Below are positions 1-7,113 of a stretch of DNA of 11,029 bases, in pieces. This DNA is from Sphingobacterium sp. UBA6711 (GTDB lineage: Bacteria > Bacteroidota > Bacteroidia > Sphingobacteriales > Sphingobacteriaceae). Position 1 is the first letter of the stretch, and every line of letters starts with the position of its first letter. Below the pieces are notes generated by a model. The model saw only the letters and a list, made by a program, of their open reading frames with translations. It had not been told where the DNA came from and ran no database searches. The stretch lies in contig DKIT01000194.1 in the NCBI GenBank assembly GCA_002454415.1, forward strand, positions 65,798-76,826, read 5' to 3'. A program made the position numbers and the translations under genes.

Positions 1-688
1 GACTATATAACGGGAATTTATGCACAATACAAACATCCAAAATACCGTCATTAACAGATGCCTGTGGTGCGATATAGGCATTGTTACCATATTGCGGCGA
101 GTTTGCTACACTGATCATAAATGCTTGCCGTTCATATACCTGTCCGTCTATGGTCAATTTATAATGGGCCGGTTGATATTTACTTAACACTTGAAAGACC
201 GATTTCATATAACCTAATGGACCACGAATATTCTCATTCGCAAAATTCTCACTCACGGAAGCATCAAAGCCCAAACCGGCAATATTAAAAAAACGCCGAT
301 CGTTGATGACGCCACAATCGACTTCAATCGATTCGAATCGGTTGATACGTCGGATTGCCGCAGCTTCATTCATAGGAACCCCGAGATAGAGCGCCAGACC
401 GTTACCGGATCCTTCCGGAATAATACCCAATGGAATCCCAGAACCGACCAAAGCCGAACCTAATTCATTAATCGTACCATCACCACCCACTGCAATCACC
501 GCATCATAACCTTCCTTTATAGCTTGTAGACCAATTTCATAGGCATGATTGGGTCTCGCAGTCTGTTGAAACGTGGGATCAAATTTTTGTAGATCAAGCA
601 CATCCAATACCTGTTTTTTAAAGGAAGTTTTGCGCTTTCCTCCTGAAATAGGGTTAATAACAAACAATATTTGTTTACGTTCTGACAT
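1..688 (-). CDS. Diacylglycerol kinase family lipid kinase (partial, C-terminus beyond window)
   Basis: The frame is open from an ATG at 686-688 to the left edge, giving 229 residues with no stop. Family members usually have about 290-310 residues, so roughly the last quarter is missing. The N-terminus reads MSERKQILFVINPISGGKRK, the phosphate-binding start of the DAGK catalytic domain. VGGDGTINE at residues 67-75 is the GGDGT nucleotide-binding motif. PEGSGNGLA (91-99) is the second conserved loop, and NIAGLGFDA (135-143) followed by ISVANSPQYGNNAYIAPQA (182-200) is the C-terminal beta-sandwich signature. The family transfers phosphate from ATP to lipids such as diacylglycerol; the bacterial DgkB/YegS group acts at the inner face of the membrane. 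Which lipid is used cannot be told from this sequence. The gene is divergent from metK with a 303-base gap. The family assignment is secure; the exact substrate is open. Confidence 0.93.
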   Translation of the reverse strand, partial: MSERKQILFVINPISGGKRKTSFKKQVLDVLDLQKFDPTFQQTARPNHAYEIGLQAIKEGYDAVIAVGGDGTINELGSALVGSGIPLGIIPEGSGNGLALYLGVPMNEAAAIRRINRFESIEVDCGVINDRRFFNIAGLGFDASVSENFANENIRGPLGYMKSVFQVLSKYQPAHYKLTIDGQVYERQAFMISVANSPQYGNNAYIAPQASVNDGILDVCIVHKFPLYS

Positions 689-773
689 ATTCAAAGATAA
701 CGGAATTTAGCAATTTCTTAAAATAATGTAATCTTTATACCCATCTATGCATGTATTAAAGCTTTTTACAACG

Positions 774-781
774 CAAAGATA
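774..781 (-). promoter_or_regulatory. Candidate -7 element for the lipid kinase gene
   Basis: Read on the minus strand this is TATCTTTG, an exact match to the Bacteroidota -7 consensus TAnnTTTG. An identical TATCTTTG lies at 692-699, only four bases before the start codon, which would give an almost leaderless transcript. I find no TTG at the expected -33 distance for either copy, so the choice between them is open and the call is tentative. Confidence 0.3.
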
Positions 782-784
782 AAT

Positions 785-820
785 TTGATTTTAAATACTC
801 CTTAAAGTATTGTAGCTTTG
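785..820 (+). promoter_or_regulatory. Candidate metK promoter (-33 TTG, -7 TAGCTTTG)
   Basis: TAGCTTTG at 813-820 matches TAnnTTTG exactly. A TTG at 785-787 could be the -33 element, but the 25-base spacer is a little longer than the 17-23 usually quoted for this phylum. Transcription would begin near 826, about ten bases before the riboswitch-like leader, which fits well. Confidence 0.55.
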
Positions 821-835
821 TCGCACAAAAAATAG

Positions 836-920
836 AATGTGGACTGATTTGCGTGCTGTTGCATAACAAGGCAACGACAAGGAGATTGCAACCACAGTAA
901 AAAAGTGCTAAAAACCCTTC
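836..920 (+). ncRNA. SAM-II-class riboswitch with enlarged loop, metK leader
   Basis: I read this against the Agrobacterium metA SAM-II aptamer as I remember it. Stem P1 is TGTGG (838-842) with CCACA (892-896), five perfect pairs. Just inside the 5' arm is TGATTTG (845-851) and just inside the 3' arm is TTGCAA (886-891), both conserved in SAM-II. The tail carries GCTAAAAA (907-914). A pseudoknot AAGG (879-882) with CCTT (916-919) sits where the Agrobacterium RNA has ACC pairing with GGG, so the pairing is kept while the bases are swapped. The loop is enlarged by a hairpin, GTTGC (858-862) with GCAAC (871-875). SAM-II binds S-adenosylmethionine, the product of the metK gene 72 bases downstream, so feedback repression is the natural role. 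I recall that long-loop SAM-II variants have been reported in Bacteroidota, but could not check. Confidence 0.85.
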
Positions 921-991
921 GCTATCGCGGCTCTTATCACTTTGCTGTTATTTCATTCTAGCGCAAATTCAATATTAAAATTACGTAAAGC

Positions 992-2245
992 ATGGCTTAT
1001 TTATTTACGTCAGAATCTGTTTCTGAAGGGCATCCAGACAAAGTTGCGGATCAAATTTCAGATGCACTAATAGACAATTTTTTAGCATGGGACGAGGATT
1101 CACGCGTTGCTATCGAAACGTTGGTAACGACTGGTCAGGTTGTTCTCGCAGGCGAGGTTAAATCCAATATCTATCTAGATGTTCAGAAAATAGCTCGTTC
1201 GGTAATCCAAAAAATTGGTTATACGAAATCTGAGTATATGTTTGAAGCAAACTCTTGTGGTGTATTATCGGCAATTCACGAACAGTCTGCCGACATCAAC
1301 CAAGGTGTAGACCGTAAGACAAGACAGGAGCAAGGCGCCGGTGATCAAGGAATCATGTTTGGATATGCAAACAATGAAACAGACAATTTTATGCCCCTGG
1401 CATTAGATCTTTCTCATCGTCTCCTTTATGAATTGGCAGAATTACGGAGAGAGAATAACGAAATCAAGTATTTGCGACCAGATGCCAAATCACAAGTAAC
1501 TCTTGAGTATGGGGACGATCACAAACCCAAAAGAATTGATACAATTGTAATCTCTACACAACATGATGATTTTGATAGTGAACAAATCATGTTGGATAAA
1601 ATTACACACGATATCAAAACGATCTTGATTCCGCGTGTTAAAGCGCAGTTAAAGCCAGAGCTTCAGCTATTATTTAATGATGAAATCAAGTTTCATATCA
1701 ATCCAACAGGAAAATTTGTTATCGGTGGCCCACATGGAGATACGGGACTTACTGGCCGTAAGATCATTGTAGATACTTATGGAGGTAAAGGTGCACATGG
1801 TGGCGGTGCATTCTCAGGAAAGGATCCATCGAAAGTGGACCGCTCAGCTGCGTATGCAACACGTCATATTGCCAAAAATTTGGTTGCTGCCGGTGTCGCT
1901 GATGAAATCCTTGTGCAAATCTCTTATGCAATCGGCGTAAAAGATCCTATGGGAATCTATGTTAATACCTACGGTACAAGCAAAGTCAACTTGACTGACG
2001 GCCAGATTGCCGACAAAATTGCCCTTTTATTTGACATGACTCCTTATGGCATAGAAACCCGTTTGGGATTGAGAAATCCGATTTATTCTGAAACCGCTGC
2101 TTATGGGCACATGGGAAGAACGCCAAGAACAGTAACAAAAGAATTTGAAAGTTCCACAGGTGAGAAAAAACAAGTCGAAGTTGAATTGTTTACTTGGGAA
2201 AAACTGGATTACATCGATAAAGTGAAAGTTGAATTTGGTTTATAG
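992..2245 (+). CDS. metK: S-adenosylmethionine synthetase (methionine adenosyltransferase)
   Basis: This cytosolic enzyme makes S-adenosylmethionine from methionine and ATP, releasing phosphate and pyrophosphate. All family signatures are present: SEGHPDK at residues 11-17 (ATP-binding His and Asp), GAGDQG at 115-120, GGPHGDTGLTGRKIIVDTYG starting near residue 247, and the glycine-rich GGGAFSGKD at 270-278 that binds the triphosphate. At 417 residues it is longer than the roughly 384-residue E. coli enzyme. Part of the extra length is a charged stretch around residues 150-200, a common feature of Bacteroidota MetK. The ATG at 992 is the only sensible start because SEGHPDK follows at the usual distance; no Shine-Dalgarno sequence precedes it. 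It appears to be transcribed alone, behind a SAM-II-like leader and in front of an intrinsic terminator. Confidence 0.98.
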   Translation: MAYLFTSESVSEGHPDKVADQISDALIDNFLAWDEDSRVAIETLVTTGQVVLAGEVKSNIYLDVQKIARSVIQKIGYTKSEYMFEANSCGVLSAIHEQSADINQGVDRKTRQEQGAGDQGIMFGYANNETDNFMPLALDLSHRLLYELAELRRENNEIKYLRPDAKSQVTLEYGDDHKPKRIDTIVISTQHDDFDSEQIMLDKITHDIKTILIPRVKAQLKPELQLLFNDEIKFHINPTGKFVIGGPHGDTGLTGRKIIVDTYGGKGAHGGGAFSGKDPSKVDRSAAYATRHIAKNLVAAGVADEILVQISYAIGVKDPMGIYVNTYGTSKVNLTDGQIADKIALLFDMTPYGIETRLGLRNPIYSETAAYGHMGRTPRTVTKEFESSTGEKKQVEVELFTWEKLDYIDKVKVEFGL

Positions 2246-2271
2246 AGAAGCCAATTTATAGCAAAATAATT

Positions 2272-2301
2272 AAAGAGAGACGGTGATGTCTCTCTTTTTT
2301 T
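2272..2301 (+). terminator. Rho-independent terminator of metK
   Basis: A perfect 10-bp stem, AAAGAGAGAC (2272-2281) with GTCTCTCTTT (2288-2297), closes a six-base loop GGTGAT and runs into seven consecutive T (2295-2301). It begins 26 bases after the metK stop codon. The reverse complement has a weaker T-rich tail (TTTAATTATTTT), so it could also catch minus-strand transcripts. Confidence 0.9.
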
Positions 2302-2330
2302 GTATCTTAATGGTTCTAAACTGTTCAATC

Positions 2331-2735
2331 ATGAAAAGACGTAATTTTTTACTTGCTCCTATGGTTCTTATAACTGCACCCGCATGGGCAAATGCTACAG
2401 CAACTGATCAGGACCTACAATCGAACACCATTGTCCACATCGTAAACTTCTGGCTGAAAGAAAATATCAGCGCACAGGATAAAAAAGATTTCGTTGGGTT
2501 CTTTGAGGAACTACGCAAAATAGAAACTATCAAGACACTCAATTACGGTGTTCCTGCTCCAACAAATGCAAGGCCCGTTGTGGACAACAGCTTTGACTAT
2601 ACATTGATTGTCACATTTAAAGACCTCAACGATATTACCGTGTATGAGACACATCCAATTCATCTAAAGGCGATTGAAAAGTATCAGCATCTTTGGACAA
2701 AGGTGATGGTCAAAGACACTTCCATCATCAAATAA
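2331..2735 (+). CDS. Exported Dabb-domain (stress-responsive alpha/beta barrel) protein
   Basis: The 134-residue product begins MKRRNFLLAP, followed by a hydrophobic stretch and a signal-peptidase-like AWA|NA site around residues 18-22, so it should be exported. The RR-N-FL pattern resembles a twin-arginine (Tat) signal. Residues 33-131 look like a Dabb domain (PF07876): IVHIVNFWLK opens the ferredoxin-like fold, FDYTLIVTFKD (88-98) is the central strand, and YETHPIHLKAIEKY (105-118) is the typical HP.H helix. Dabb proteins are small dimeric barrels; some bind or cyclise polyketides, many have no known role. An in-frame ATG at 2283 lies within the metK terminator and would put 16 residues ahead of the signal peptide, so I chose 2331. 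The last eight bases overlap the 3' end of the convergent DUF58 gene. Family assignment is fairly sure; function unknown. Confidence 0.82.
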   Translation: MKRRNFLLAPMVLITAPAWANATATDQDLQSNTIVHIVNFWLKENISAQDKKDFVGFFEELRKIETIKTLNYGVPAPTNARPVVDNSFDYTLIVTFKDLNDITVYETHPIHLKAIEKYQHLWTKVMVKDTSIIK

Positions 2736-4056
2736 GCCCACGAGCCTTAATCTCTAAGTATTTATTGATCGAATTTATGGTCAGATTTTCCGGAGCCGTA
2801 TAAATCGTCTGAAATCCGTTGCGAATGAGCTCCTGCACGATGAGCTGTTTCTCATAGATAAACTTCTCGGCAATAATCTGATTATAAATATCGATGCTTT
2901 TTTTCGGCTTGCTTTTCGCTAAATCCTCAATTTCGACGTTTTTAAACACGACGACCACAATAATATGGCTTCTATTCAACATCGAGAGATAATTGATCTG
3001 TCGCCGTAACGAGTCAAGCGTTTCAAAATTTGTATATAGAAAAATAAGCGATCGCTTGTTGATATGTGCATTCGCATACGTATACAGCTTTCCAAATTCA
3101 GATTCTTCGAAATTAGTCGACACCTGATAAAGCGCCTCTGAAACTTTATGCATTTGATTATTCCTTTTTTCAGCGGCAATAAATGCATGAATATCTTTTG
3201 AAAAAGTTAACAATCCGGCACGATCTTGTTTTAATATGGTGGCATTCGAAAGCACCAGTGCCGCATTGATTGCATAGTCCAATAGCGTAAGCCCATTGAA
3301 TGGCATACGCATCGCGCGTCCCAAATCAATAAAGGAATAGATTGGTTGGGATTTTTCCTCCTCATATTGGTTGACCATCAGTTTTTTAACCTTCCCAGAC
3401 GCCTTCCAATTCATGTGACGATAGTCGTCTCCCTGTACGTATTCGCGCACATGGTCGAATTCCATGGCTGAGCCTATCCGCCGAATACGCTTTATTCCCA
3501 ACTCATTTAACCTATTACTGGTCGCCAGCAGCTGATACTTTCTCAATTGAATATAAGAAGGATAGCAAGGTATTTCTTGCGCCTGATTGGTTATAAATCT
3601 CCTTTTGATGAATCCAAAACGTGCCACCAGGGCTATGCATCGCCCAAATTGATAAATGCCGCGCTGTGTTGGCCGCATGAAATAGGACAGCTCCGTAATT
3701 TGATTCGCTGCCAAGCGAGTCTTAAACTCTTTATCACGAATTTGCAGCTGTACCGGAAACTCTTCTAGAATATCGACGGTTGTTGCAAAGGGATAAAATG
3801 AGTTTACAGTCAATTTCATTGGGTTTTCATCACCGTTGGATAATTTTTCTGGGTAAACTCGAGTAATCTCAACCCTCCCTTTGCCAGCAAATAGTACAAT
3901 GAAATCAAAAATCAAAACAGCCAACCATAACCAAAAAACAATCCAAGCGACGACAAACAAACCTTTTATAAAAAAGGAAATCGTAAAGAGGGTCGCTACT
4001 CCTAATAATGAATAGAAGAATTGATTGGTCAGAAAGAGCTGTCTAAATTTCTTCAT
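2728..4056 (-). CDS. DUF58 (vWA-like) membrane protein, partner of MoxR
   Basis: This 442-residue protein has two N-terminal membrane segments (about 13-32 and 34-57), then a beta-rich region ending in the RGIYQFG motif (132-138). The DUF58 core follows: GSAMEFDHVREY starting at 195, and VQGDDYRHMNWKASGK (207-222) with the conserved D-D-Y-R and N-W. A vWA-like domain begins at about residue 238. The usual metal-binding DxSxS of vWA domains reads DLGRA here (244-248), so metal binding is doubtful. DUF58 proteins are nearly always encoded beside MoxR ATPases and are thought to act with them in assembling or activating other proteins, here facing the cytoplasm at the inner membrane. It is the last gene of the six-gene operon; its ATG overlaps the MoxR stop by one base (TAATG), implying coupled translation. 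Length is normal for the family. Confidence 0.93.
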   Translation of the reverse strand: MKKFRQLFLTNQFFYSLLGVATLFTISFFIKGLFVVAWIVFWLWLAVLIFDFIVLFAGKGRVEITRVYPEKLSNGDENPMKLTVNSFYPFATTVDILEEFPVQLQIRDKEFKTRLAANQITELSYFMRPTQRGIYQFGRCIALVARFGFIKRRFITNQAQEIPCYPSYIQLRKYQLLATSNRLNELGIKRIRRIGSAMEFDHVREYVQGDDYRHMNWKASGKVKKLMVNQYEEEKSQPIYSFIDLGRAMRMPFNGLTLLDYAINAALVLSNATILKQDRAGLLTFSKDIHAFIAAEKRNNQMHKVSEALYQVSTNFEESEFGKLYTYANAHINKRSLIFLYTNFETLDSLRRQINYLSMLNRSHIIVVVVFKNVEIEDLAKSKPKKSIDIYNQIIAEKFIYEKQLIVQELIRNGFQTIYTAPENLTINSINKYLEIKARGLI

Positions 4057-5045
4057 TATCTTGGAATTTCAACAGAGTTAATGATTTGATCGATGACATA
4101 GGCCGTTGTAAACCCTTCCATTTCCCTTTCCGGGGTCAACATGACACGATGGCCCAGAACAGCAGCAGCAACCCTACGAATATCTTCCGGTGTAACAAAG
4201 TCTCTTCCGTTCATTGCCGCTGAGGCTTTTGCAGACTCCAGCAAAGCAATAGAGGCCCGAGGGGATGCTCCCAACGTCAAACTTGGATTAGTACGTGTTT
4301 TTATAATGACCTGCGCAATATAACTCAAGAGTTCATCATGTACAAAAATAGACTTGATCAATCGCTGGAAAGATAAAATTTCCCCTGCCGACACAACCGC
4401 ATGAACCTGATCTTCTTTGTTCAGCGCTTTCTGCGCATGGTGTTCCTTTAAGATTTCCAGTTCTTGTTCAAGCTCTGGATAGTTCACATTGATTTTAAAT
4501 AGAAAACGGTCCAACTGCGCTTCGGGTAACCGATAGGTACCCTCATGCTCAATTGGATTTTGGGTAGCAAAAACAACGAAGGGGGTAGGCAGTGCATAGG
4601 TTGTCCCATCCACAGACACCTGTTGTTCGGCCATACTTTCAAAGAGTGCGGCCTGTGTCTTCGCCGGAGCACGGTTGATTTCATCGATCAGGACGATATT
4701 TGCAAAAATTGGTCCTTTGCGAAACTCAAATTCATTGCTTTTTAAATCGAGTATGGATGATCCCGTTACATCTGAAGGCATGAGATCGGGTGTAAACTGG
4801 ATCCGCTTAAATTCGCTATTAATTGTTTTGGCGATTAATTTTGCAGATAATGTTTTTGCAACGCCAGGTAGCCCTTCAATCAAAGAATGTCCAGATGCCA
4901 AAATAGAGATCAAGAGCATATCGATCAATTGATCCTGTCCAACGATTACTTTTTTTACCTCCGACTTTACCTCAGCCATTTTATCGAATAAAACCGAGAC
5001 GTCTATCCGGTTATCAAAAGATATATACTTATCGAAGTCACTCAT
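4056..5045 (-). CDS. MoxR family AAA+ ATPase
   Basis: This is a 329-residue cytosolic AAA+ ATPase. Walker A is GLPGVAKT (58-65); the alanine before the lysine is usual in MoxR proteins. Walker B is IVLIDE (117-122), continuing into NRAPAKTQAALFESMAE. TQNP (161-164) carries the sensor-1 asparagine, EAQLDRF (175-181) the arginine-finger region, and LGASPRAS (258-265) the sensor-2 arginine. All catalytic residues appear intact and the length matches the family. MoxR ATPases are chaperone-like motors that work with vWA-type partners; known relatives activate methanol dehydrogenase and Rubisco or respond to stress. The partner here is most likely the DUF58 product encoded immediately downstream. 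The start overlaps the upstream DUF4350 gene by four bases (ATGA), and the stop overlaps the DUF58 start. Identity is certain; the client protein is unknown. Confidence 0.97.
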   Translation of the reverse strand: MSDFDKYISFDNRIDVSVLFDKMAEVKSEVKKVIVGQDQLIDMLLISILASGHSLIEGLPGVAKTLSAKLIAKTINSEFKRIQFTPDLMPSDVTGSSILDLKSNEFEFRKGPIFANIVLIDEINRAPAKTQAALFESMAEQQVSVDGTTYALPTPFVVFATQNPIEHEGTYRLPEAQLDRFLFKINVNYPELEQELEILKEHHAQKALNKEDQVHAVVSAGEILSFQRLIKSIFVHDELLSYIAQVIIKTRTNPSLTLGASPRASIALLESAKASAAMNGRDFVTPEDIRRVAAAVLGHRVMLTPEREMEGFTTAYVIDQIINSVEIPR

Positions 5046-6235
5046 ATCATTTTTGCTTTATGTTTAAAATCTTCTATATAATCATTGATCAATTTAAGAT
5101 CATTCAAGTCATGCAGTTTGGTATCTTGCATACGTACGATCAATTTAACTAAAGACTGTGTTTCCATCAAGGAAACACCAGATCGCTCAGCCAATTCTTC
5201 ACTAAACTCGTCCTCCCGCAGCGTCAAGGTATCCAAATGGAACCGATTTCGAAGATCGTGGAGAAAATAATCTATCTTTTTAGCAACCATATTTCCGGGT
5301 GCACCATTTTCGTAATATAAGGTTGCTATCGTTCCACAAAACTCTTTGGAAAGGTTTGGTTCTGGTTTTACAACTTGCACAGCCCTTTGTTCACGCTTGC
5401 TTTTAAAGACCAATAAAAGAATCAAGCCGCCCAACAGCAGGTACCAAGCCTGCCTGAGTCCATCATTTGTCAACAATACGCGCAACGGCGTGCTATATTG
5501 ATTCGTATTTGCTTTAAAATCATACCATGCAATTGGCTTATCATTGAGATGGGACAATGATTTCGCTACGTAAGCATATTGTGAAGCAGAATTCAGTAAA
5601 TAGTAATTTGCGAACAGATCAGGCGTTAAATGAACATAGAGCAATCCTTTGCCAATTTTTAATTCAACAAAGTTGGGCAATATAAAATCTTTGTAAGTTA
5701 TGGCTCCTAAAATAGTCGCATTTTTAGGAAGTTTGCTAAATACACTGCCAAGCTCCGATTTACCATAATAAATTTTATTATTATCATTCATTAATCGTAC
5801 ACGTAGCTGGCTTTTTATATCGACTCCATTTTTATAACCATAGAAATTATTGGTTTCCATTTTTAGAGAATCCAGCAAATAGCTATCGATGCCTTCCGCA
5901 ATTATTATCGCCTTTCCACCACGGCCGACATAGTCCAACAATTTATTCTGAGCAGCCTCCCCCATTGAAAAATAGTCGGTATAAAATAAAAGATTAATAT
6001 CCGTTTTCTTTACGCTATCCAAATACTCATACAAGGGCCTTTCAATTGTTACACTTTTTTTATCAAAGATATGTGCTAGCTCTTGATGAAGCACATAAGC
6101 TCCAAATGGATTTTTATCCTTCGCGGCAAACGTTCGTTGCCAAATTATAGGCTTTTTGCTCGTGGCATCTATTATGCCAATCAGCAATAGGACAACCCCC
6201 AATAGTATCAATCCAAATTTTACTGATCCTTTCAT
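5042..6235 (-). CDS. DUF4350 domain-containing membrane protein
   Basis: The protein has 397 residues. A membrane segment at 7-23 is followed by a large extracytoplasmic region (about 25-260) resembling the DUF4350 / GATase-like fold: NPFGAYVLHQEL (42-53), the strand NLLFYTDYF (81-89), GRGGKAIIIAEG (104-115), and GKGLLYVHLTPDLFANYYLL (185-204), the conserved end of the domain. No catalytic cysteine-histidine pair of glutamine amidotransferases is obvious. A second membrane segment (about 263-277, WYLLLGGLILLLVF) leads into a charged cytoplasmic tail of about 120 residues. The topology suggests a sensor or scaffold linking periplasm and cytoplasm, where MoxR could act; that role is inference. 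The gene overlaps both neighbours by four bases. DUF4350 proteins regularly accompany MoxR, DUF58 and DUF4129 genes, which supports the family call. Confidence 0.85.
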   Translation of the reverse strand: MKGSVKFGLILLGVVLLLIGIIDATSKKPIIWQRTFAAKDKNPFGAYVLHQELAHIFDKKSVTIERPLYEYLDSVKKTDINLLFYTDYFSMGEAAQNKLLDYVGRGGKAIIIAEGIDSYLLDSLKMETNNFYGYKNGVDIKSQLRVRLMNDNNKIYYGKSELGSVFSKLPKNATILGAITYKDFILPNFVELKIGKGLLYVHLTPDLFANYYLLNSASQYAYVAKSLSHLNDKPIAWYDFKANTNQYSTPLRVLLTNDGLRQAWYLLLGGLILLLVFKSKREQRAVQVVKPEPNLSKEFCGTIATLYYENGAPGNMVAKKIDYFLHDLRNRFHLDTLTLREDEFSEELAERSGVSLMETQSLVKLIVRMQDTKLHDLNDLKLINDYIEDFKHKAKMI

Positions 6236-7113
6236 TTGATTTGATTTTGATATTGTTGAAACAATTCCTGATACTGATTAAAATTAGCTTCTGTTAATTC
6301 GAACTGACCGAACCAAACATAATCAAAGATTCTCGTGCATGCGATGAATCCGTACCGAAGTTCCTTCTCTTGAATCTCTTGGGCAAACTCGGCATTCGTT
6401 TTACTCTGCTTCCATTTTATATGTTCTGCCTGTGCCAATTTCTGAATATTCAGCAGCTGCATATACCGAATACCTAGGGCATAGTTTTTATTCGCAACTG
6501 CTTCTTGTATATAGGGCTGTAGGTTGCTGTTCATTAAATTGCGTTCCACATAAGCCAAAACGTCCAGCTCGCCTTCTTCCTGACGATGCTGTATATAATA
6601 CTGCTTTTTATTATAGAGCACTTTATATAGGATAAATGCCAATGCTATTATAGCTATACAGGCAAAGAGGTAGCCAAATTCCTCCCTAAATTTATAAGGA
6701 TTGTCGGGCATGATACTACCCAACCAATCAGCAAGACGGGAAAAAATACGCTGTAACACACTGACACGATCTTTAATATTTTCAGAGTAAACAAAATCAT
6801 CGGTTTCATAACGTTTGATAATATCCTGATAAGGATCCATCTTAAACGAACGTTCGTCAGTATACCTTGGTATCGAATCAAATAACCGAGGGTCCCAGAG
6901 ATCAATGTCCTCTTTTTCTTCCACATTATCGGGATTCTTCATGCCGGCAACGGAATCGATCCGGACAGAGTCAATCCCTGTAGCTAAAGAATCTATTGTT
7001 ACACTGGCGGAGTCAATTGTATCTGCGTTGGAATCTTTTCCTTGCGGTTTAGGGTCACAAGCGTAAAACAACGACACAGACACCAAGAAGACAAAGACTA
7101 GTCCTCTATTCAT
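6232..7113 (-). CDS. DUF4129 domain-containing protein with lipoprotein-like N-terminus
   Basis: This product has 293 residues. Residues 1-18 form a signal peptide ending FYA|C19, an imperfect but plausible lipobox, so the N-terminus may be lipidated. An acidic, low-complexity stretch follows, with IDS repeated four times (TIDSASVTIDSLATG and on, 32-54). A membrane segment lies at about 147-165 (YLFACIAIIALAFILYKVL). The C-terminal region (about 205-290) matches DUF4129: ALGIRYMQLLNIQKLA, IKWKQSKTNAEFAQEI, and RIFDYVWFGQFELT, the last being the typical F..vWYG-like ending. If both anchors are real, the N-terminal part lies outside the inner membrane and DUF4129 inside. No transglutaminase domain, a frequent companion of DUF4129, is encoded nearby. 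The gene overlaps its neighbours by 8 bases upstream and 4 downstream. Function unknown. Confidence 0.82.
   Translation of the reverse strand: MNRGLVFVFLVSVSLFYACDPKPQGKDSNADTIDSASVTIDSLATGIDSVRIDSVAGMKNPDNVEEKEDIDLWDPRLFDSIPRYTDERSFKMDPYQDIIKRYETDDFVYSENIKDRVSVLQRIFSRLADWLGSIMPDNPYKFREEFGYLFACIAIIALAFILYKVLYNKKQYYIQHRQEEGELDVLAYVERNLMNSNLQPYIQEAVANKNYALGIRYMQLLNIQKLAQAEHIKWKQSKTNAEFAQEIQEKELRYGFIACTRIFDYVWFGQFELTEANFNQYQELFQQYQNQIK

Noticed and set aside
817..829. Small hairpin TTTGT-CGC-ACAAA followed by A-rich DNA.
   Set aside because: It overlaps the candidate -7 element and has no T-run in the plus direction. Probably chance.
2283..2330. Longer Dabb reading from an ATG at 2283.
   Set aside because: The ATG lies in the loop and stem of the metK terminator. 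The 16 added residues would precede a complete signal peptide that starts at 2331.
3547..4932. Several plus-strand ORFs of 60-85 codons inside the DUF58 and MoxR genes.
   Set aside because: They are antisense to strongly supported genes and show no recognisable domains.
2728..5045. Bat (aerotolerance) operon.
   Set aside because: MoxR and DUF58 are shared with Bat operons, but no BatA/BatB vWA or BatD/BatE genes follow. The companions are DUF4350, DUF4129 and SpoIIM.
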